Positions 15,613 through 24,767 of a DNA stretch of 64,000 bases are shown one piece after another. A program made the position numbers and the translations under genes. The stretch is from Flavobacterium sp. I3-2. GTDB lineage: Bacteria; Bacteroidota; Bacteroidia; Flavobacteriales; Flavobacteriaceae. How positions within the stretch are numbered: the stretch's first letter is position 1; the number at the start of each line of letters is the position of its first letter. The notes beneath the pieces were generated by a model, which did not search any database, had not been told where the DNA came from, and was given only the letters and a program-made list of their open reading frames with translations. The stretch lies in assembly GCF_013389595.1 (NCBI RefSeq), contig NZ_CP058306.1, forward strand, positions 744,001 to 808,000. Direction: 5' to 3'.

Positions 15613-16359
15613 ATGAATTTCTTATTCAAAATATTTAAAAAAGAATCCCGTCCTCATGTAGACGGGATTTTTTCCAACAAACTTACTTCACTTTTAAAGT
15701 TTACTCCAAACAACATCAGCTTTTACGAACACGCTTTTACACATCGTTCTTCAAACAAAACTGATACAAATGGCCAGCAAATTAATTACGAACGATTAGA
15801 ATTTCTAGGCGATGCTATTTTAGGAAGCGTCATCGCTTCACATCTTTATCATATTTCACCTAAAGGCGACGAAGGTTATTTAACTAAAATGCGTTCAAAA
15901 ATAGTTAGCAGAGACAACTTAAATCAATTAGGTAAAGAACTTAATTTAATCGATCTACTACAAAGTAAAATCCAAAAAAATCAATTTGGAGAAAACATTT
16001 ACGGAAATATACTTGAAGCCTTAATAGGAGCAATTTATCTTGACAAAGGATTTGTTTTTTGCGAAGATTTCATCAAGAAAAACATATTAAGCAAACTTGA
16101 AGATATTGAAAAATTAGAAGGTAAAATCACTAGCTACAAAAGTTTATTCATTGAATATTGTCAAAAAGAAAAAAAAACCTTTAAGTTCGATTCATACGAA
16201 GATGACGGATGCGAAAACATCAAATACTTCGCTGTACGTTTGTACTTCAATAATATTGTAATAGCTAAAGCCAGAGCTACATCAAAGAAAAAAGCCGAAG
16301 AAAAAGCCGCGCAACGTGCTTATTTTGCACTACAAGAAAACTTCAAACCAAAATATTAA
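15613..16359 (+). CDS. rnc: Ribonuclease III
   Basis: A double-strand-specific RNase for rRNA and mRNA processing, 248 residues. The signature NYERLEFLGDAILGS holds metal-binding Glu and Asp, and the second acidic site is in NILEALIGAIYLDKG. The C-terminal dsRNA-binding domain (about 165-243) ends with KARATSKKKAEEKAAQRA. It follows fabF by 16 bp. The stop overlaps the stem of its terminator. Confidence 0.95.
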   Translation: MNFLFKIFKKESRPHVDGIFSNKLTSLLKFTPNNISFYEHAFTHRSSNKTDTNGQQINYERLEFLGDAILGSVIASHLYHISPKGDEGYLTKMRSKIVSRDNLNQLGKELNLIDLLQSKIQKNQFGENIYGNILEALIGAIYLDKGFVFCEDFIKKNILSKLEDIEKLEGKITSYKSLFIEYCQKEKKTFKFDSYEDDGCENIKYFAVRLYFNNIVIAKARATSKKKAEEKAAQRAYFALQENFKPKY

Positions 16360-16379
16360 GTAATTGTTTTTTATTACTT
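16358..16379 (+). terminator. Intrinsic terminator of acpP-fabF-rnc
   Basis: AAGTAAT / ATTACTT form a 7-bp stem overlapping the rnc stop codon, followed by TTTTT. Confidence 0.6.
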
Positions 16380-16407
16380 TTTTACAATTAAACTTACTTA
16401 TTTATAG

Positions 16408-16415
16408 TAATTTTG
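16408..16415 (+). promoter_or_regulatory. -7 box of the IPExxxVDY-pyk unit
   Basis: TAATTTTG matches TAnnTTTG, 17 bp before the start codon at 16433. Confidence 0.5.
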
Positions 16416-16432
16416 TAAAAGAGTAATTTATA

Positions 16433-16936
16433 ATGGCAATTCAAAAAACAAAAAATATTGTAAAACTAAGTTGGGACGAATTCTCGTTTGAGGAATTCAA
16501 ACTTATTGCCATACAAACACATCTCGAAGATTACAAGGTTGCCTTCACATTAAACAAAATGCTCAATATGCATTTTATAAAAGAACCCGTAGAAATCGAA
16601 TTCACAAATGATACTGGAACCGGAAGTTTCAGTCATTATGTATTTGAAGATTCTCGAAATGATTTAATTTGGAGTTTAGTTCAAAACAAATCGTTTATTC
16701 AAAACAACACATCTCAAAAAGATTCGTTATTTACCGAAATCAACCATAAATTTAGTTCACAAATACATTTAATTCCCGAATTAAACAAATTCGATTATTT
16801 ATTAAAAATTGATGAAATTGATGATTATTACGACATCGATTTATTCGTTTCAAGACTAAGTAATCTCAAACATATATCAACTGTATATTTAGCAGATACA
16901 GAACAAATAAAATCAATAAACAATTTAATATTTTAA
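16433..16936 (+). CDS. IPExxxVDY family protein
   Basis: A 167-residue cytoplasmic protein of a Bacteroidetes-specific family of unknown function, named for a C-terminal motif; here it reads LIPELNKFDYLLKI (about 119-132), with Phe in place of Val. There is no signal peptide or membrane helix. It lies 2 bp before pyk in a two-gene operon, the usual position of this family, which hints at a role linked to pyruvate kinase or glycolysis; that link is inference. Confidence 0.85.
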   Translation: MAIQKTKNIVKLSWDEFSFEEFKLIAIQTHLEDYKVAFTLNKMLNMHFIKEPVEIEFTNDTGTGSFSHYVFEDSRNDLIWSLVQNKSFIQNNTSQKDSLFTEINHKFSSQIHLIPELNKFDYLLKIDEIDDYYDIDLFVSRLSNLKHISTVYLADTEQIKSINNLIF

Positions 16937-16938
16937 AT

Positions 16939-18369
16939 ATGTTACTAAGAAAAAAAACAAAAATTGTAGCAACTTTAGGACCTGCTTGCAGCACTAAAGA
17001 AACTATTCAAAAAATGATTGAAGCTGGAGTTAATGTTTTTAGAATCAATTTTTCTCATGCAGATTATGCTGATATTGAAGAAAAAGTAAACATAATTCGT
17101 GAATTAAACGAAACTCACAAATATAACACAGCAATTTTAGCCGATCTGCAAGGTCCAAAATTACGTGTAGGCGTAATGAAAGAAGATGTTGTTCTTAAAC
17201 CAAACGATGAAATTACGTTTTCAACAGAACAAGAGTTTCTTGGCGATGCAAATCGTGTTTACATGAATTACAAAAAATTTCCAGAAGATGTAAATCCTGG
17301 TGAAACCATTTTACTTGACGATGGAAAATTGATGTTCGAAGTCATCGAAACTGACCGAAAAACAGAAGTTAAAACCAAAGTAATTCAGGGTGGTGCTTTA
17401 AAATCTAAAAAAGGAGTTAATCTACCAAACACAAAAGTTTCTTTACCAGCATTAACAGAAAAAGACATCAAAGATGCGATTTTTGCAATTGGTTTAGATG
17501 TAGATTGGATTGCACTTTCATTCGTAAGAACACCTGAAGATTTAGAAGATTTGCATAAAATCATCAGAGAACATTCTGAACACAAAATTCCGGTTATCGC
17601 TAAAATTGAAAAACCAGAAGCCGTTGAAAATATCGATAAAATTATTTCTAATTGCGATGGATTAATGGTTGCACGTGGTGATCTTGGAGTTGAAATTCCA
17701 GCCCAAGAAGTTCCTTTAATTCAAAAAAATTTAGTTATCAAAGCCAAAACAGCACGTATTCCTGTTATTATTGCAACACAAATGATGGAAACAATGATCA
17801 CCAGTTTAACTCCAACACGTGCAGAAGTTAACGACGTAGCAAACTCAGTTATGGATGGAGCTGACGCCGTGATGTTATCTGGCGAAACTTCTGTAGGAAA
17901 TTACCCTGTAGAAGTAATTGAAAAAATGACTCAAATTATTTTTAGCGTTGAGGATTCGGACTTAATCAAACTTCATGTTACCGACCCTAAAATTAAAACA
18001 AACCGTTTTTTAACCAAAGCGATTTGTTTACATGCTGCAATTTTAGCAAATGATATTGAAGCTAAAACAATTAATACATTAACAAATTCAGGTTATACTG
18101 CATTTCAAATTTCTGCATGGAGACCAAAAGCACACATTTTAGCTTTTACTTCAAACAAAAACATGTTAACTCGATTAAGTTTACTTTGGGGCGTTACGGC
18201 ATTTTGGTACGACAAATACGATAGTACCGATGTAACCGTTGAAGATATTAACGATATTGCCAAAGAACATAATTATGTGAAATCTGGCGATTTTACAATC
18301 AGTTTAGCTTCGATGCCAATTATCGAAAAAGGAATGGTAAATACCATTCGTGTTTCTGAAATTGCATAA
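16939..18369 (+). CDS. pyk: Pyruvate kinase
   Basis: It converts PEP and ADP to pyruvate and ATP in the last step of glycolysis. It has 476 residues. Visible motifs are TLGPACS, VFRINFSHA, ADLQGPKLRVG, the signature VIAKIEKPEAVENIDKI with the catalytic Lys, MVARGDLGVE, and PTRAEVNDVANSVMDGADA with MLSGETSVG. The C-terminal domain is complete. It is translationally close to the IPExxxVDY gene and ends at a strong terminator. Confidence 0.97.
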   Translation: MLLRKKTKIVATLGPACSTKETIQKMIEAGVNVFRINFSHADYADIEEKVNIIRELNETHKYNTAILADLQGPKLRVGVMKEDVVLKPNDEITFSTEQEFLGDANRVYMNYKKFPEDVNPGETILLDDGKLMFEVIETDRKTEVKTKVIQGGALKSKKGVNLPNTKVSLPALTEKDIKDAIFAIGLDVDWIALSFVRTPEDLEDLHKIIREHSEHKIPVIAKIEKPEAVENIDKIISNCDGLMVARGDLGVEIPAQEVPLIQKNLVIKAKTARIPVIIATQMMETMITSLTPTRAEVNDVANSVMDGADAVMLSGETSVGNYPVEVIEKMTQIIFSVEDSDLIKLHVTDPKIKTNRFLTKAICLHAAILANDIEAKTINTLTNSGYTAFQISAWRPKAHILAFTSNKNMLTRLSLLWGVTAFWYDKYDSTDVTVEDINDIAKEHNYVKSGDFTISLASMPIIEKGMVNTIRVSEIA

Positions 18370-18387
18370 CAAATTTTATACAAAGTA

Positions 18388-18417
18388 AAAACCTCAAAAC
18401 GCAAGTTTTGAGGTTTT
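18388..18417 (+). terminator. Intrinsic terminator of pyk
   Basis: A 13-bp perfect stem (AAAACCTCAAAAC) with a GCAA loop is followed by a T-run. The A-rich 5' side makes it usable in both directions. Confidence 0.85.
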
Positions 18418-18500
18418 TTGTTTCCTACTGTTTAATTTCAAATTAATGAAAACAAACTATTTTATCTAATGAAATAGAATAGATAATTCAATATCAAATC

Positions 18501-19277
18501 TTATTTAAACTCAGCTTTTCTTTTTTCAAGGAAAGCCGTTGTTCCTTCAATGAAATCAGCAGTTCCGAAACAAGCTCCGAAGTTTTTAATTTCAGTTTCA
18601 AAACCATTTACACCATCTTTAAAGTTATCGTTAACCGCAACAATCGCTTCTTTAATAGCATTTGGAGAATTCTTAGCTATTTTAGATGCAATTCCTATAG
18701 TAAAAGTTAACAATTCTTCTTGAGTTACTACATGATTCACCAAACCATAATTTAAAGCCGTTTGCGCATCAATCATTTGTGCAGTCATAATCATTTCCAT
18801 CGCACGACCTTTACCAACTAATTGAGGTAAACGTTGTGTTCCGCCATAACCAGGAATAACTCCTAAAGTAACTTCTGGCAATCCCATCTTAGCATTATCT
18901 GAAGCCACACGGAAATGCGATGCCATTGCCAATTCTAATCCGCCACCTAAGGCAAAACCGTTTACAGCAGCAATAACTGGTTTTTTCATATTCTGAACAA
19001 AATCAAACAACAATTCGTGTCCTTTGGCTGCTAATTGTGCACCTTCTGAAGTAGAAAAACTAGCGAACTCAGAAATATCAGCTCCAGCAACAAAAGCTTT
19101 TTCACCGCTTCCAGTGATAATGATTACACGCGTTTCTTTATCTTCATTTAAAGATTTAAAAGCTTGGTGCAATTCTTCAATCGTAGCTTTGTTTAAAGCA
19201 TTTAATTTTGTCGGTCTATTAATTGTAATCGTACTGATTGCATTTTCTTTTTCGATTATAATATTTTCGAAATTCAT
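18501..19277 (-). CDS. Enoyl-CoA hydratase/isomerase (crotonase) family protein
   Basis: A 258-residue crotonase. The oxyanion-hole region AFVAGADISEF, FALGGGLELAMAS with Glu115, and GLPEVTLGVIPGYGGTQRL with Glu135 are present. Both catalytic glutamates of hydratases are kept, so a 2-enoyl-CoA (possibly crotonyl-CoA) hydratase is likely; the substrate is not readable. It is the last gene of the hemH-hemJ-kinase-crotonase unit, 11 bp after the kinase gene. Confidence 0.9.
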   Translation of the reverse strand: MNFENIIIEKENAISTITINRPTKLNALNKATIEELHQAFKSLNEDKETRVIIITGSGEKAFVAGADISEFASFSTSEGAQLAAKGHELLFDFVQNMKKPVIAAVNGFALGGGLELAMASHFRVASDNAKMGLPEVTLGVIPGYGGTQRLPQLVGKGRAMEMIMTAQMIDAQTALNYGLVNHVVTQEELLTFTIGIASKIAKNSPNAIKEAIVAVNDNFKDGVNGFETEIKNFGACFGTADFIEGTTAFLEKRKAEFK

Positions 19278-19288
19278 GTTTTATATAT

Positions 19289-20764
19289 TTAGTTAGTTAT
19301 AGGTAATTTTACATAAAAGGTTGTTCCTTTATCAACAACCGTTTCAAAATGAATGGTTCCTCCATAAGATTCAACCATATTTTTAATCATTGCCAATCCC
19401 AATCCCATACCGCTTGATTTGGTTGTGAACTGCGGTTCAAAAACGCGTTCTCGAATTTCAGTCGGAATACCACTTCCATTATCTTTAACCTCGATACAAA
19501 CATAACTAGCTCCTTTGCGATAAATTTTTACCTGAACCGAAGGAAAAGGTTCGTATTCTGGAATGGCTTGAATGGCATTTTTAACCAAATTATTAATAAT
19601 TCGAATAATTTGAGTTCTATCAAAAGTAGTAATTATTTCTTCTTCTGTAGATTCAAAAGTAATATAATCTTCATTAAAAATATCGAGAGCTAGCTGAACG
19701 GTTTCAACAATATTCAAAGTTTCGTTTTCTTGCGCAGGCATTGAAGCAAAGTTTGAAAAAGCCGATGCAACCGAAGTCATTGTATCAATTTGTTGAATTA
19801 AAGTGTTGGAATAATCCTTAAGTTTTTCGCGAATGTTTGGATCCTCGGGATTAAATCTGCGTTCAAAACTTTGCACCGTTAATCTCATGGGCGTTAACGG
19901 ATTTTTGATTTCATGCGCGACTTGTTTTGCCATTTCGCGCCAAGCATGTTCACGTTCGCTTTGTGCTAGTTTTTTAGCACTTTCTTCTAACTGGTCAACC
20001 ATCGTATTGTAAGCGTTTATCAACGTCAGAATTTCTTGAGAAGCGTATGCAATACTAATTCGTTCATTCTTTTTATACAATTGAGTTCGTTGAATTTTTT
20101 CACTAATCAATTGAATATTTTTAGTGATGTAACTCGATAAGAAATAAGCCAATACTATTGCTATCAAAAAAACAAAAGCAAAAATTTGTCCAAAACGAAT
20201 TAAGAAATTTTGCATTTCTGCATCATAAAATTCAGTCTCTTCTTTATACGGAAGATTTATTATTCCCAAAGGCTTAAACTGATTATCTTCGATATAATTA
20301 TAAGCCGAACGAAATCGATAACCGTTTAACAAGCGTAAATCAACAAATCGTTTTTGGGGAGATGAACGAATAATTTTTAAAATAATATCAGAAATTTTAG
20401 CTTGATTATTTCCATCTACTTTAAAATTTCCTTTTGATGAAACAATTAAATTACCATCTAAATCATGAATATTAATTTGCGTACTGTGAATGGTGGATAA
20501 TTCATGAATCTTCTCTTTAAAAATCAAGGGAAGATTTTCCGTCGTCAACGGATATGAAGTATTATCAAGTACAAATTTCACATGTTCGTTAATCGAATTT
20601 TCTTTACGCAATAAACGGTCTTGATGGTAATCTTTTGCTTCTTCTTTAAATTGATAAACAGCGACAATTCCGATTAACACAGACGAAACAAGCGTTAGAA
20701 AAATCATAGAAATGAAAATTCTAAAACGTAATGATGAATTTTGTATGCTAAAACCTTTCGTCAT
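19289..20764 (-). CDS. NtrY-like membrane sensor histidine kinase
   Basis: A 491-residue kinase with two membrane helices (about 15-37 and 189-211) enclosing a periplasmic sensor of about 150 residues. A HAMP linker (about 212-262) and a HisKA H-box with His284 in VAHEIKNPLTPMRL follow, then an HATPase with NNLVKNAIQA, DNGSGIP and TKSSGMGLGL. The H-box variant resembles NtrY. No response regulator gene is adjacent, so it is an orphan here. The start shares one base with the hemJ stop, so it is translated with the heme genes. Confidence 0.9.
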   Translation of the reverse strand: MTKGFSIQNSSLRFRIFISMIFLTLVSSVLIGIVAVYQFKEEAKDYHQDRLLRKENSINEHVKFVLDNTSYPLTTENLPLIFKEKIHELSTIHSTQINIHDLDGNLIVSSKGNFKVDGNNQAKISDIILKIIRSSPQKRFVDLRLLNGYRFRSAYNYIEDNQFKPLGIINLPYKEETEFYDAEMQNFLIRFGQIFAFVFLIAIVLAYFLSSYITKNIQLISEKIQRTQLYKKNERISIAYASQEILTLINAYNTMVDQLEESAKKLAQSEREHAWREMAKQVAHEIKNPLTPMRLTVQSFERRFNPEDPNIREKLKDYSNTLIQQIDTMTSVASAFSNFASMPAQENETLNIVETVQLALDIFNEDYITFESTEEEIITTFDRTQIIRIINNLVKNAIQAIPEYEPFPSVQVKIYRKGASYVCIEVKDNGSGIPTEIRERVFEPQFTTKSSGMGLGLAMIKNMVESYGGTIHFETVVDKGTTFYVKLPITN

Positions 20765-21303
20765 TAATTATTATTACGCTCTCTTATTCGTTTATAAAAT
20801 TTATATCCCATCATTAACAACATTGAAAAAACAATAATTCCGACAACACCAAATATCCAATTGAAAGCGTTTTTTAAAATTACTAAAAAAACCACAGAAA
20901 AAAGGATTATTGTAGCTCCTTCGTTCCAAATTCTAAAAAATGAATTTGATTTTTTTAATGTATCATTCTCAACTTGTTTTACAAATTGGTGGCATTTGAA
21001 ATGATATATCCAAAGTAAAACCACAAATAAAAGTTTTACATGCATCCAAGGTTGTTGCAATAAAATTGGATTTTCAATTAACATCCAAATTCCAAAAATG
21101 GTTGCTAAAACAGCAGCCGGCCAAGTGATGATAAACCACAAACGATTGGCCATCAAAGCTAATTGTTTAGTTAAAATAGAACGTTCTAACTGCTCTTTAG
21201 CTTGCGCTTCGGCATAATACACAAAAAGCCGAACAATATAAAAAAGTCCGGCAAACCAACATACTACAAATATGATATGTAAAGCTTTTAAGTATAAATA
21301 CAT
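20764..21303 (-). CDS. hemJ: HemJ-like protoporphyrinogen IX oxidase (CopD/UPF0093 type)
   Basis: A 179-residue membrane protein with four to five helices. The N-terminal LKALHIIFVVCWFAGLFYIVR with an early His is typical of HemJ, the b-heme-bearing protoporphyrinogen oxidase found in many Gram-negatives. It would supply protoporphyrin to ferrochelatase, whose gene precedes it by 5 bp. No HemG or HemY is seen in the window, which supports this role. Similar proteins are sometimes annotated CopD-like. Confidence 0.82.
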   Translation of the reverse strand: MYLYLKALHIIFVVCWFAGLFYIVRLFVYYAEAQAKEQLERSILTKQLALMANRLWFIITWPAAVLATIFGIWMLIENPILLQQPWMHVKLLFVVLLWIYHFKCHQFVKQVENDTLKKSNSFFRIWNEGATIILFSVVFLVILKNAFNWIFGVVGIIVFSMLLMMGYKFYKRIRERNNN

Positions 21304-21308
21304 AATTG

Positions 21309-22325
21309 TTATTTTTTAACCCAATCTTTAATCCAATCGGCAACAACTTCACACCAAGCATCATCGTCATTTAAACAAGGGATTGCTAAAAATTCTTCTC
21401 CCCCATTTTCTTTGAAATCTTCATCGGCACGCATCGCAATTTCTTCTAAAGTTTCCAAACAATCAGTAACAAAAGCTGGTGTTACCACGGCAATTTTCTT
21501 AATTCCTTTTGCTGGCATGTTATCAATTTCAACATCGGTATATGGCTCTAACCATTTGTCTCCAGCCAAGCGCGATTGAAAGGTTAATGTATATTTATCT
21601 TTTGGAATCTGTAAATACTCAGTAACCAAACGAGTGGTTTCATAACATTGATGGCGGTAGCAAAAAGCATGCGCTTCTGAAGCCGTAGCACAACAAGAAC
21701 CATCGATTTTACAGTGCGATTTTGTTACATCGGTTTTACGAATGTGTCGTTCTGGAATACCGTGATAAGAAAACACCAATTTGTCGTAATCAAAACCTTC
21801 TAAATGTTTTTTAATAGATTCTGACAAAACTTTAATAAACCCTGTTTTATTGTAAAACGCAGGAAAATTAGTTAGTTTCATATTTGGGAAACTTTTCTTA
21901 CGAATTTTCTCTGCTAAAACTTCGATAGTTAAAGTCGAAGCCATGGCATATTGCGGATACAAGGGCATTAACAAAACGTCTGTAACTCCTTGGTCATGCA
22001 ATTCTTTCAAACCTTTTTCAATTGTCATACTTCCGTAACGCATAGCTAAAGCAACCGGAATATCTACTAAAGGTTTTACTTTTTTGTGCATTCTTTCTGA
22101 AAGTACAATTAAAGGCGAACCTTCATCTGTCCATATCTTTTTATAAGCATGCGCAGATTCTTCTGGTCTTTTGCGTAAAATGATTCCTCTTACTAAAAAA
22201 GCACGTAATAAAAACGGAACGTCAATTACATATTTATCCATTAAAAATTCGTCTAAATATGGCTTTACATCTTTAGGCTCTGGACTATCTGGTGAACCAA
22301 GATTTACTAATAAAACTCCCTTCAT
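21309..22325 (-). CDS. hemH: Ferrochelatase
   Basis: It inserts ferrous iron into protoporphyrin IX. It has 338 residues with VNLGSPDSPEPKDVKPYL at the N-terminus, YPQYAMAST, the active-site SYHGIPERHI (His188) and the C-terminal TPAFVTDCLETLEEI. Cysteines in GSCCATASEAHAFC (about 209-222) are extra features of this version. It is the first gene of a minus-strand unit with hemJ, divergent from the remaining heme genes. Confidence 0.95.
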   Translation of the reverse strand: MKGVLLVNLGSPDSPEPKDVKPYLDEFLMDKYVIDVPFLLRAFLVRGIILRKRPEESAHAYKKIWTDEGSPLIVLSERMHKKVKPLVDIPVALAMRYGSMTIEKGLKELHDQGVTDVLLMPLYPQYAMASTLTIEVLAEKIRKKSFPNMKLTNFPAFYNKTGFIKVLSESIKKHLEGFDYDKLVFSYHGIPERHIRKTDVTKSHCKIDGSCCATASEAHAFCYRHQCYETTRLVTEYLQIPKDKYTLTFQSRLAGDKWLEPYTDVEIDNMPAKGIKKIAVVTPAFVTDCLETLEEIAMRADEDFKENGGEEFLAIPCLNDDDAWCEVVADWIKDWVKK

Positions 22326-22340
22326 CTTTTTTATTTTCTA

Positions 22341-22348
22341 CAAAGGTA
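22341..22348 (-). promoter_or_regulatory. -7 box of hemH
   Basis: TACCTTTG on the minus strand fits TAnnTTTG, 15 bp upstream of the hemH start. It implies a short leader. Confidence 0.45.
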
Positions 22349-22407
22349 TTACGCTTTGCTCTATTTAAAATTTAAATTTAATAATTTTTATCTATGGTAA
22401 AATCGAA

Positions 22408-23277
22408 TTAATTCATATTAATCGACATCAAATATTTTTTTGGAGTTGTGCTGTATTTCTTTTTAAATGCAGCAATAAAATGACTCGCTGTACTGTATCC
22501 TACTTTTATACCCACTTCGTTTACATTGTAGTTTCCGCTATCGAGAAGTTTACGTGCATAATCCATTTTATAATCAAACAAAAATCCATAAACCGTTTCA
22601 CCATAAATCTGCTTAAAACCTTGTTTTAGCTTTTTTAGATTCAAACCAACTTCGTCTGCTAATTCTTGTAAAGTTGGCGGTTCAACCATATTTCGAATTA
22701 AAATATCTTTGGCTTGTTTGATTCGGATTACATTGTCTTCATCTGCTCTAAACGGACAATTTTCACCATCTTCATTTTCGTTAGTATTAAAAAGCAAACT
22801 CAACAATTCATAAACTTTAGCTTTGTAATAAATTTTTTGAACCATCGGATTTAGATGAAAATTCATAATCTGATTTAATACAATGGCAATAGAAGGTGAA
22901 ATCTGAACTTCGGCATAATGTTTTTTATCTCGATTTTCGTTATTCAAAAATGGAATAAATTCGGCCTCGGTAGAAAACAACGAATGGAACTTCTTTACAG
23001 AAATCAAAACAGAAATAACCCATGAATTTTTATCCACTTTAATATGATAAGGTAAAGAACGTTGCGGATTATATAGTATTAATCCTTTCTCTTCCGGCAA
23101 CTTCATCTCATAAGCACCTTTGTTAAAATAAAAAGTTGCATTGCCTTTCAAACAAAAATGAAATTGCATAATTCCGTTTGGTTGTTCCTTCTCAACAACT
23201 ATTTCGTTAACAGCATCATTCTTAAATCTAAGGCAAACAAAATCATCTTCTATAATAATTTTTTCATTTGAACTCAT
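22408..23277 (-). CDS. AraC-family transcriptional regulator beside the heme genes
   Basis: A 289-residue regulator with an N-terminal cupin-like sensing domain (about 1-170) and a C-terminal double helix-turn-helix (about 190-285). The latter contains TLQELADEVGLNLKKLKQGF and NEVGIKVGYSTASHFIAAF. A Cys in ENCPFRADEDN precedes the DNA-binding domain. It lies between hemH and hemA, and its start overlaps a 23-bp motif that recurs at the hemA promoter. Control of heme synthesis, perhaps in response to iron or heme, is inferred from position. Confidence 0.88.
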   Translation of the reverse strand: MSSNEKIIIEDDFVCLRFKNDAVNEIVVEKEQPNGIMQFHFCLKGNATFYFNKGAYEMKLPEEKGLILYNPQRSLPYHIKVDKNSWVISVLISVKKFHSLFSTEAEFIPFLNNENRDKKHYAEVQISPSIAIVLNQIMNFHLNPMVQKIYYKAKVYELLSLLFNTNENEDGENCPFRADEDNVIRIKQAKDILIRNMVEPPTLQELADEVGLNLKKLKQGFKQIYGETVYGFLFDYKMDYARKLLDSGNYNVNEVGIKVGYSTASHFIAAFKKKYSTTPKKYLMSINMN

Positions 23278-23298
23278 AGCGTTGTTTTTATAGATTTA
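23276..23298 (+). repeat. Copy A of the araC-hemA intergenic motif
   Basis: Direct copy matching 23444-23466 in 22 of 23 bases. It overlaps the araC start codon and leader, so a protein bound here could repress araC. Confidence 0.6.
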
Positions 23299-23342
23299 AC
23301 AAATCCTAACATAGAGAATATTTATTTAGAACCAATCTAAAT

Positions 23343-23363
23343 TATATCGTTGTAAAAATACAT
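23343..23363 (+). repeat. Copy C (diverged) of the araC-hemA intergenic motif
   Basis: It matches 23443-23463 in 16 of 21 bases, exactly 100 bp upstream of it, with the CGTTGT core intact. It lies just downstream of the inferred araC transcription start. Confidence 0.35.
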
Positions 23364-23371
23364 AAACAGTA

Positions 23372-23379
23372 CAAAAATA
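23372..23379 (-). promoter_or_regulatory. -7 box of the AraC regulator gene
   Basis: TATTTTTG on the minus strand fits TAnnTTTG. It implies a leader of about 90 nt that contains motif copies A and C. Confidence 0.4.
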
Positions 23380-23443
23380 GGTATTTTAGATGAAAACTAA
23401 CGCTAAAAAAAGATAAAATCAACAACCGATAAAATTAGTCCTT

Positions 23444-23481
23444 ATAGCGTTGTTTTTATACATTTAGTTATCTTAACTTTG
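23444..23481 (+). promoter_or_regulatory. hemA promoter with motif copy B
   Basis: The -7 box TAACTTTG (23474-23481) is preceded by TTG (23450-23452) inside motif copy B (23444-23466). The motif therefore overlaps the -33 region, as expected for a regulator site. The start codon is 26 bp downstream. Confidence 0.55.
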
Positions 23482-23507
23482 TATACTTTTTATTAGGATT
23501 AGTAAGA

Positions 23508-24767
23508 ATGGAAGAAAACAACAAAATGAAGCATACGCATTTTTATGTAGTTGGATTAAATTACAAAAAGGCCGATGCTGAAATAAGAGGAAAATTTAGC
23601 TTAACGGAACAAGCAAAATCTGAATTACTTGACCAAGCTAAATGCGATGGCATTGAATCTATGATTGCTATTTCTACTTGCAACAGAACCGAACTTTACG
23701 GTTTTGCGGAACATCCTTTTCAATTAATAAGCTTATTATGTAAATATAGTAACGGAACCGTTGAAGATTTTCAACGTGTTGCTTATGTTCACAAAAATAA
23801 CGAGGCGATTTCACATCTTTTCAAAGTTGGAACCGGAATGGATAGCCAAATACTAGGTGATTTTGAAATCATCAGTCAAGTCAAAACAGGATTTGTTGAT
23901 GCAAGAGAAAAAGGTTTAACAACAAATTACTTCGAAAGATTAGTCAATGCGGTTATTCAGGCGAGTAAACGTATTAAAAATGAAACTGAAATCAGCACAG
24001 GCGCAACTTCAGTTTCGTTTGCATCGGTTCAATATATCATGAATCATGTTGAAAATATCAGTGAGAAAAACATCTTACTTTTCGGAACTGGAAAAATTGG
24101 TCGTAATACATGTGAGAATTTAGTAAAACATACTAAAAACAATCAAATTACTTTAATTAATAGAACCAAAGATAAAGCTCAAAAAATTGCTGGTAAGTTT
24201 AATCTAATTGTAAAAGATTATGCAGATTTACAAGCAGAGATTCAAAAAGCCGATGTTTTAATTGTTGCAACTGGAGCTCAAAACCCAACGATCGACAAAG
24301 AGATTTTGAATTTAAAGAAACCTCTTTTAATTTTAGATTTATCGATTCCGAAAAATGTAAACGATAATGTTTTAGAATTAGAAGGTGTCGAATTAATTCA
24401 CCTTGACCAATTATCTCAAATGACAGATGATACACTTGAAAAACGTAAACAATACGTACCGCAAGCAATGGATATCATCGAAGAAATAAAAGATGAATTT
24501 ATTACTTGGACACAAGCAAGAAAATTCGCACCAACCATTCACGCATTAAAAGCAAAGCTTGAAGAAATCAAAGCAAATGAACTGAATTATCAGAAAAAGA
24601 AAATTGCAGATTTCAACGAAGAACAAGCTGACATAATAAGTAGTAGAATCATTCAAAAAATTACCACTCATTTTGCAAATCACCTGAAAAGTGAAGAAAC
24701 AGAAATTGAAGATAGTATTGAATGGATTGAAAAAGTGTTCCAATTAGAAACTGCTAAAAATGAGTAA
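23508..24767 (+). CDS. hemA: Glutamyl-tRNA reductase
   Basis: It reduces glutamyl-tRNA to glutamate-1-semialdehyde, the first committed step of C5 heme synthesis. It has 419 residues. The nucleophile Cys58 is in ISTCNRTELYG, followed by TGMDSQILGDFEIISQVK and an NADPH-binding LFGTGKIGRNTCENL. A second Met lies at residue 7 and could also be the start. It overlaps hemC by 8 bp. hemL, needed for the next step, is not in the window. Confidence 0.96.
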   Translation: MEENNKMKHTHFYVVGLNYKKADAEIRGKFSLTEQAKSELLDQAKCDGIESMIAISTCNRTELYGFAEHPFQLISLLCKYSNGTVEDFQRVAYVHKNNEAISHLFKVGTGMDSQILGDFEIISQVKTGFVDAREKGLTTNYFERLVNAVIQASKRIKNETEISTGATSVSFASVQYIMNHVENISEKNILLFGTGKIGRNTCENLVKHTKNNQITLINRTKDKAQKIAGKFNLIVKDYADLQAEIQKADVLIVATGAQNPTIDKEILNLKKPLLILDLSIPKNVNDNVLELEGVELIHLDQLSQMTDDTLEKRKQYVPQAMDIIEEIKDEFITWTQARKFAPTIHALKAKLEEIKANELNYQKKKIADFNEEQADIISSRIIQKITTHFANHLKSEETEIEDSIEWIEKVFQLETAKNE

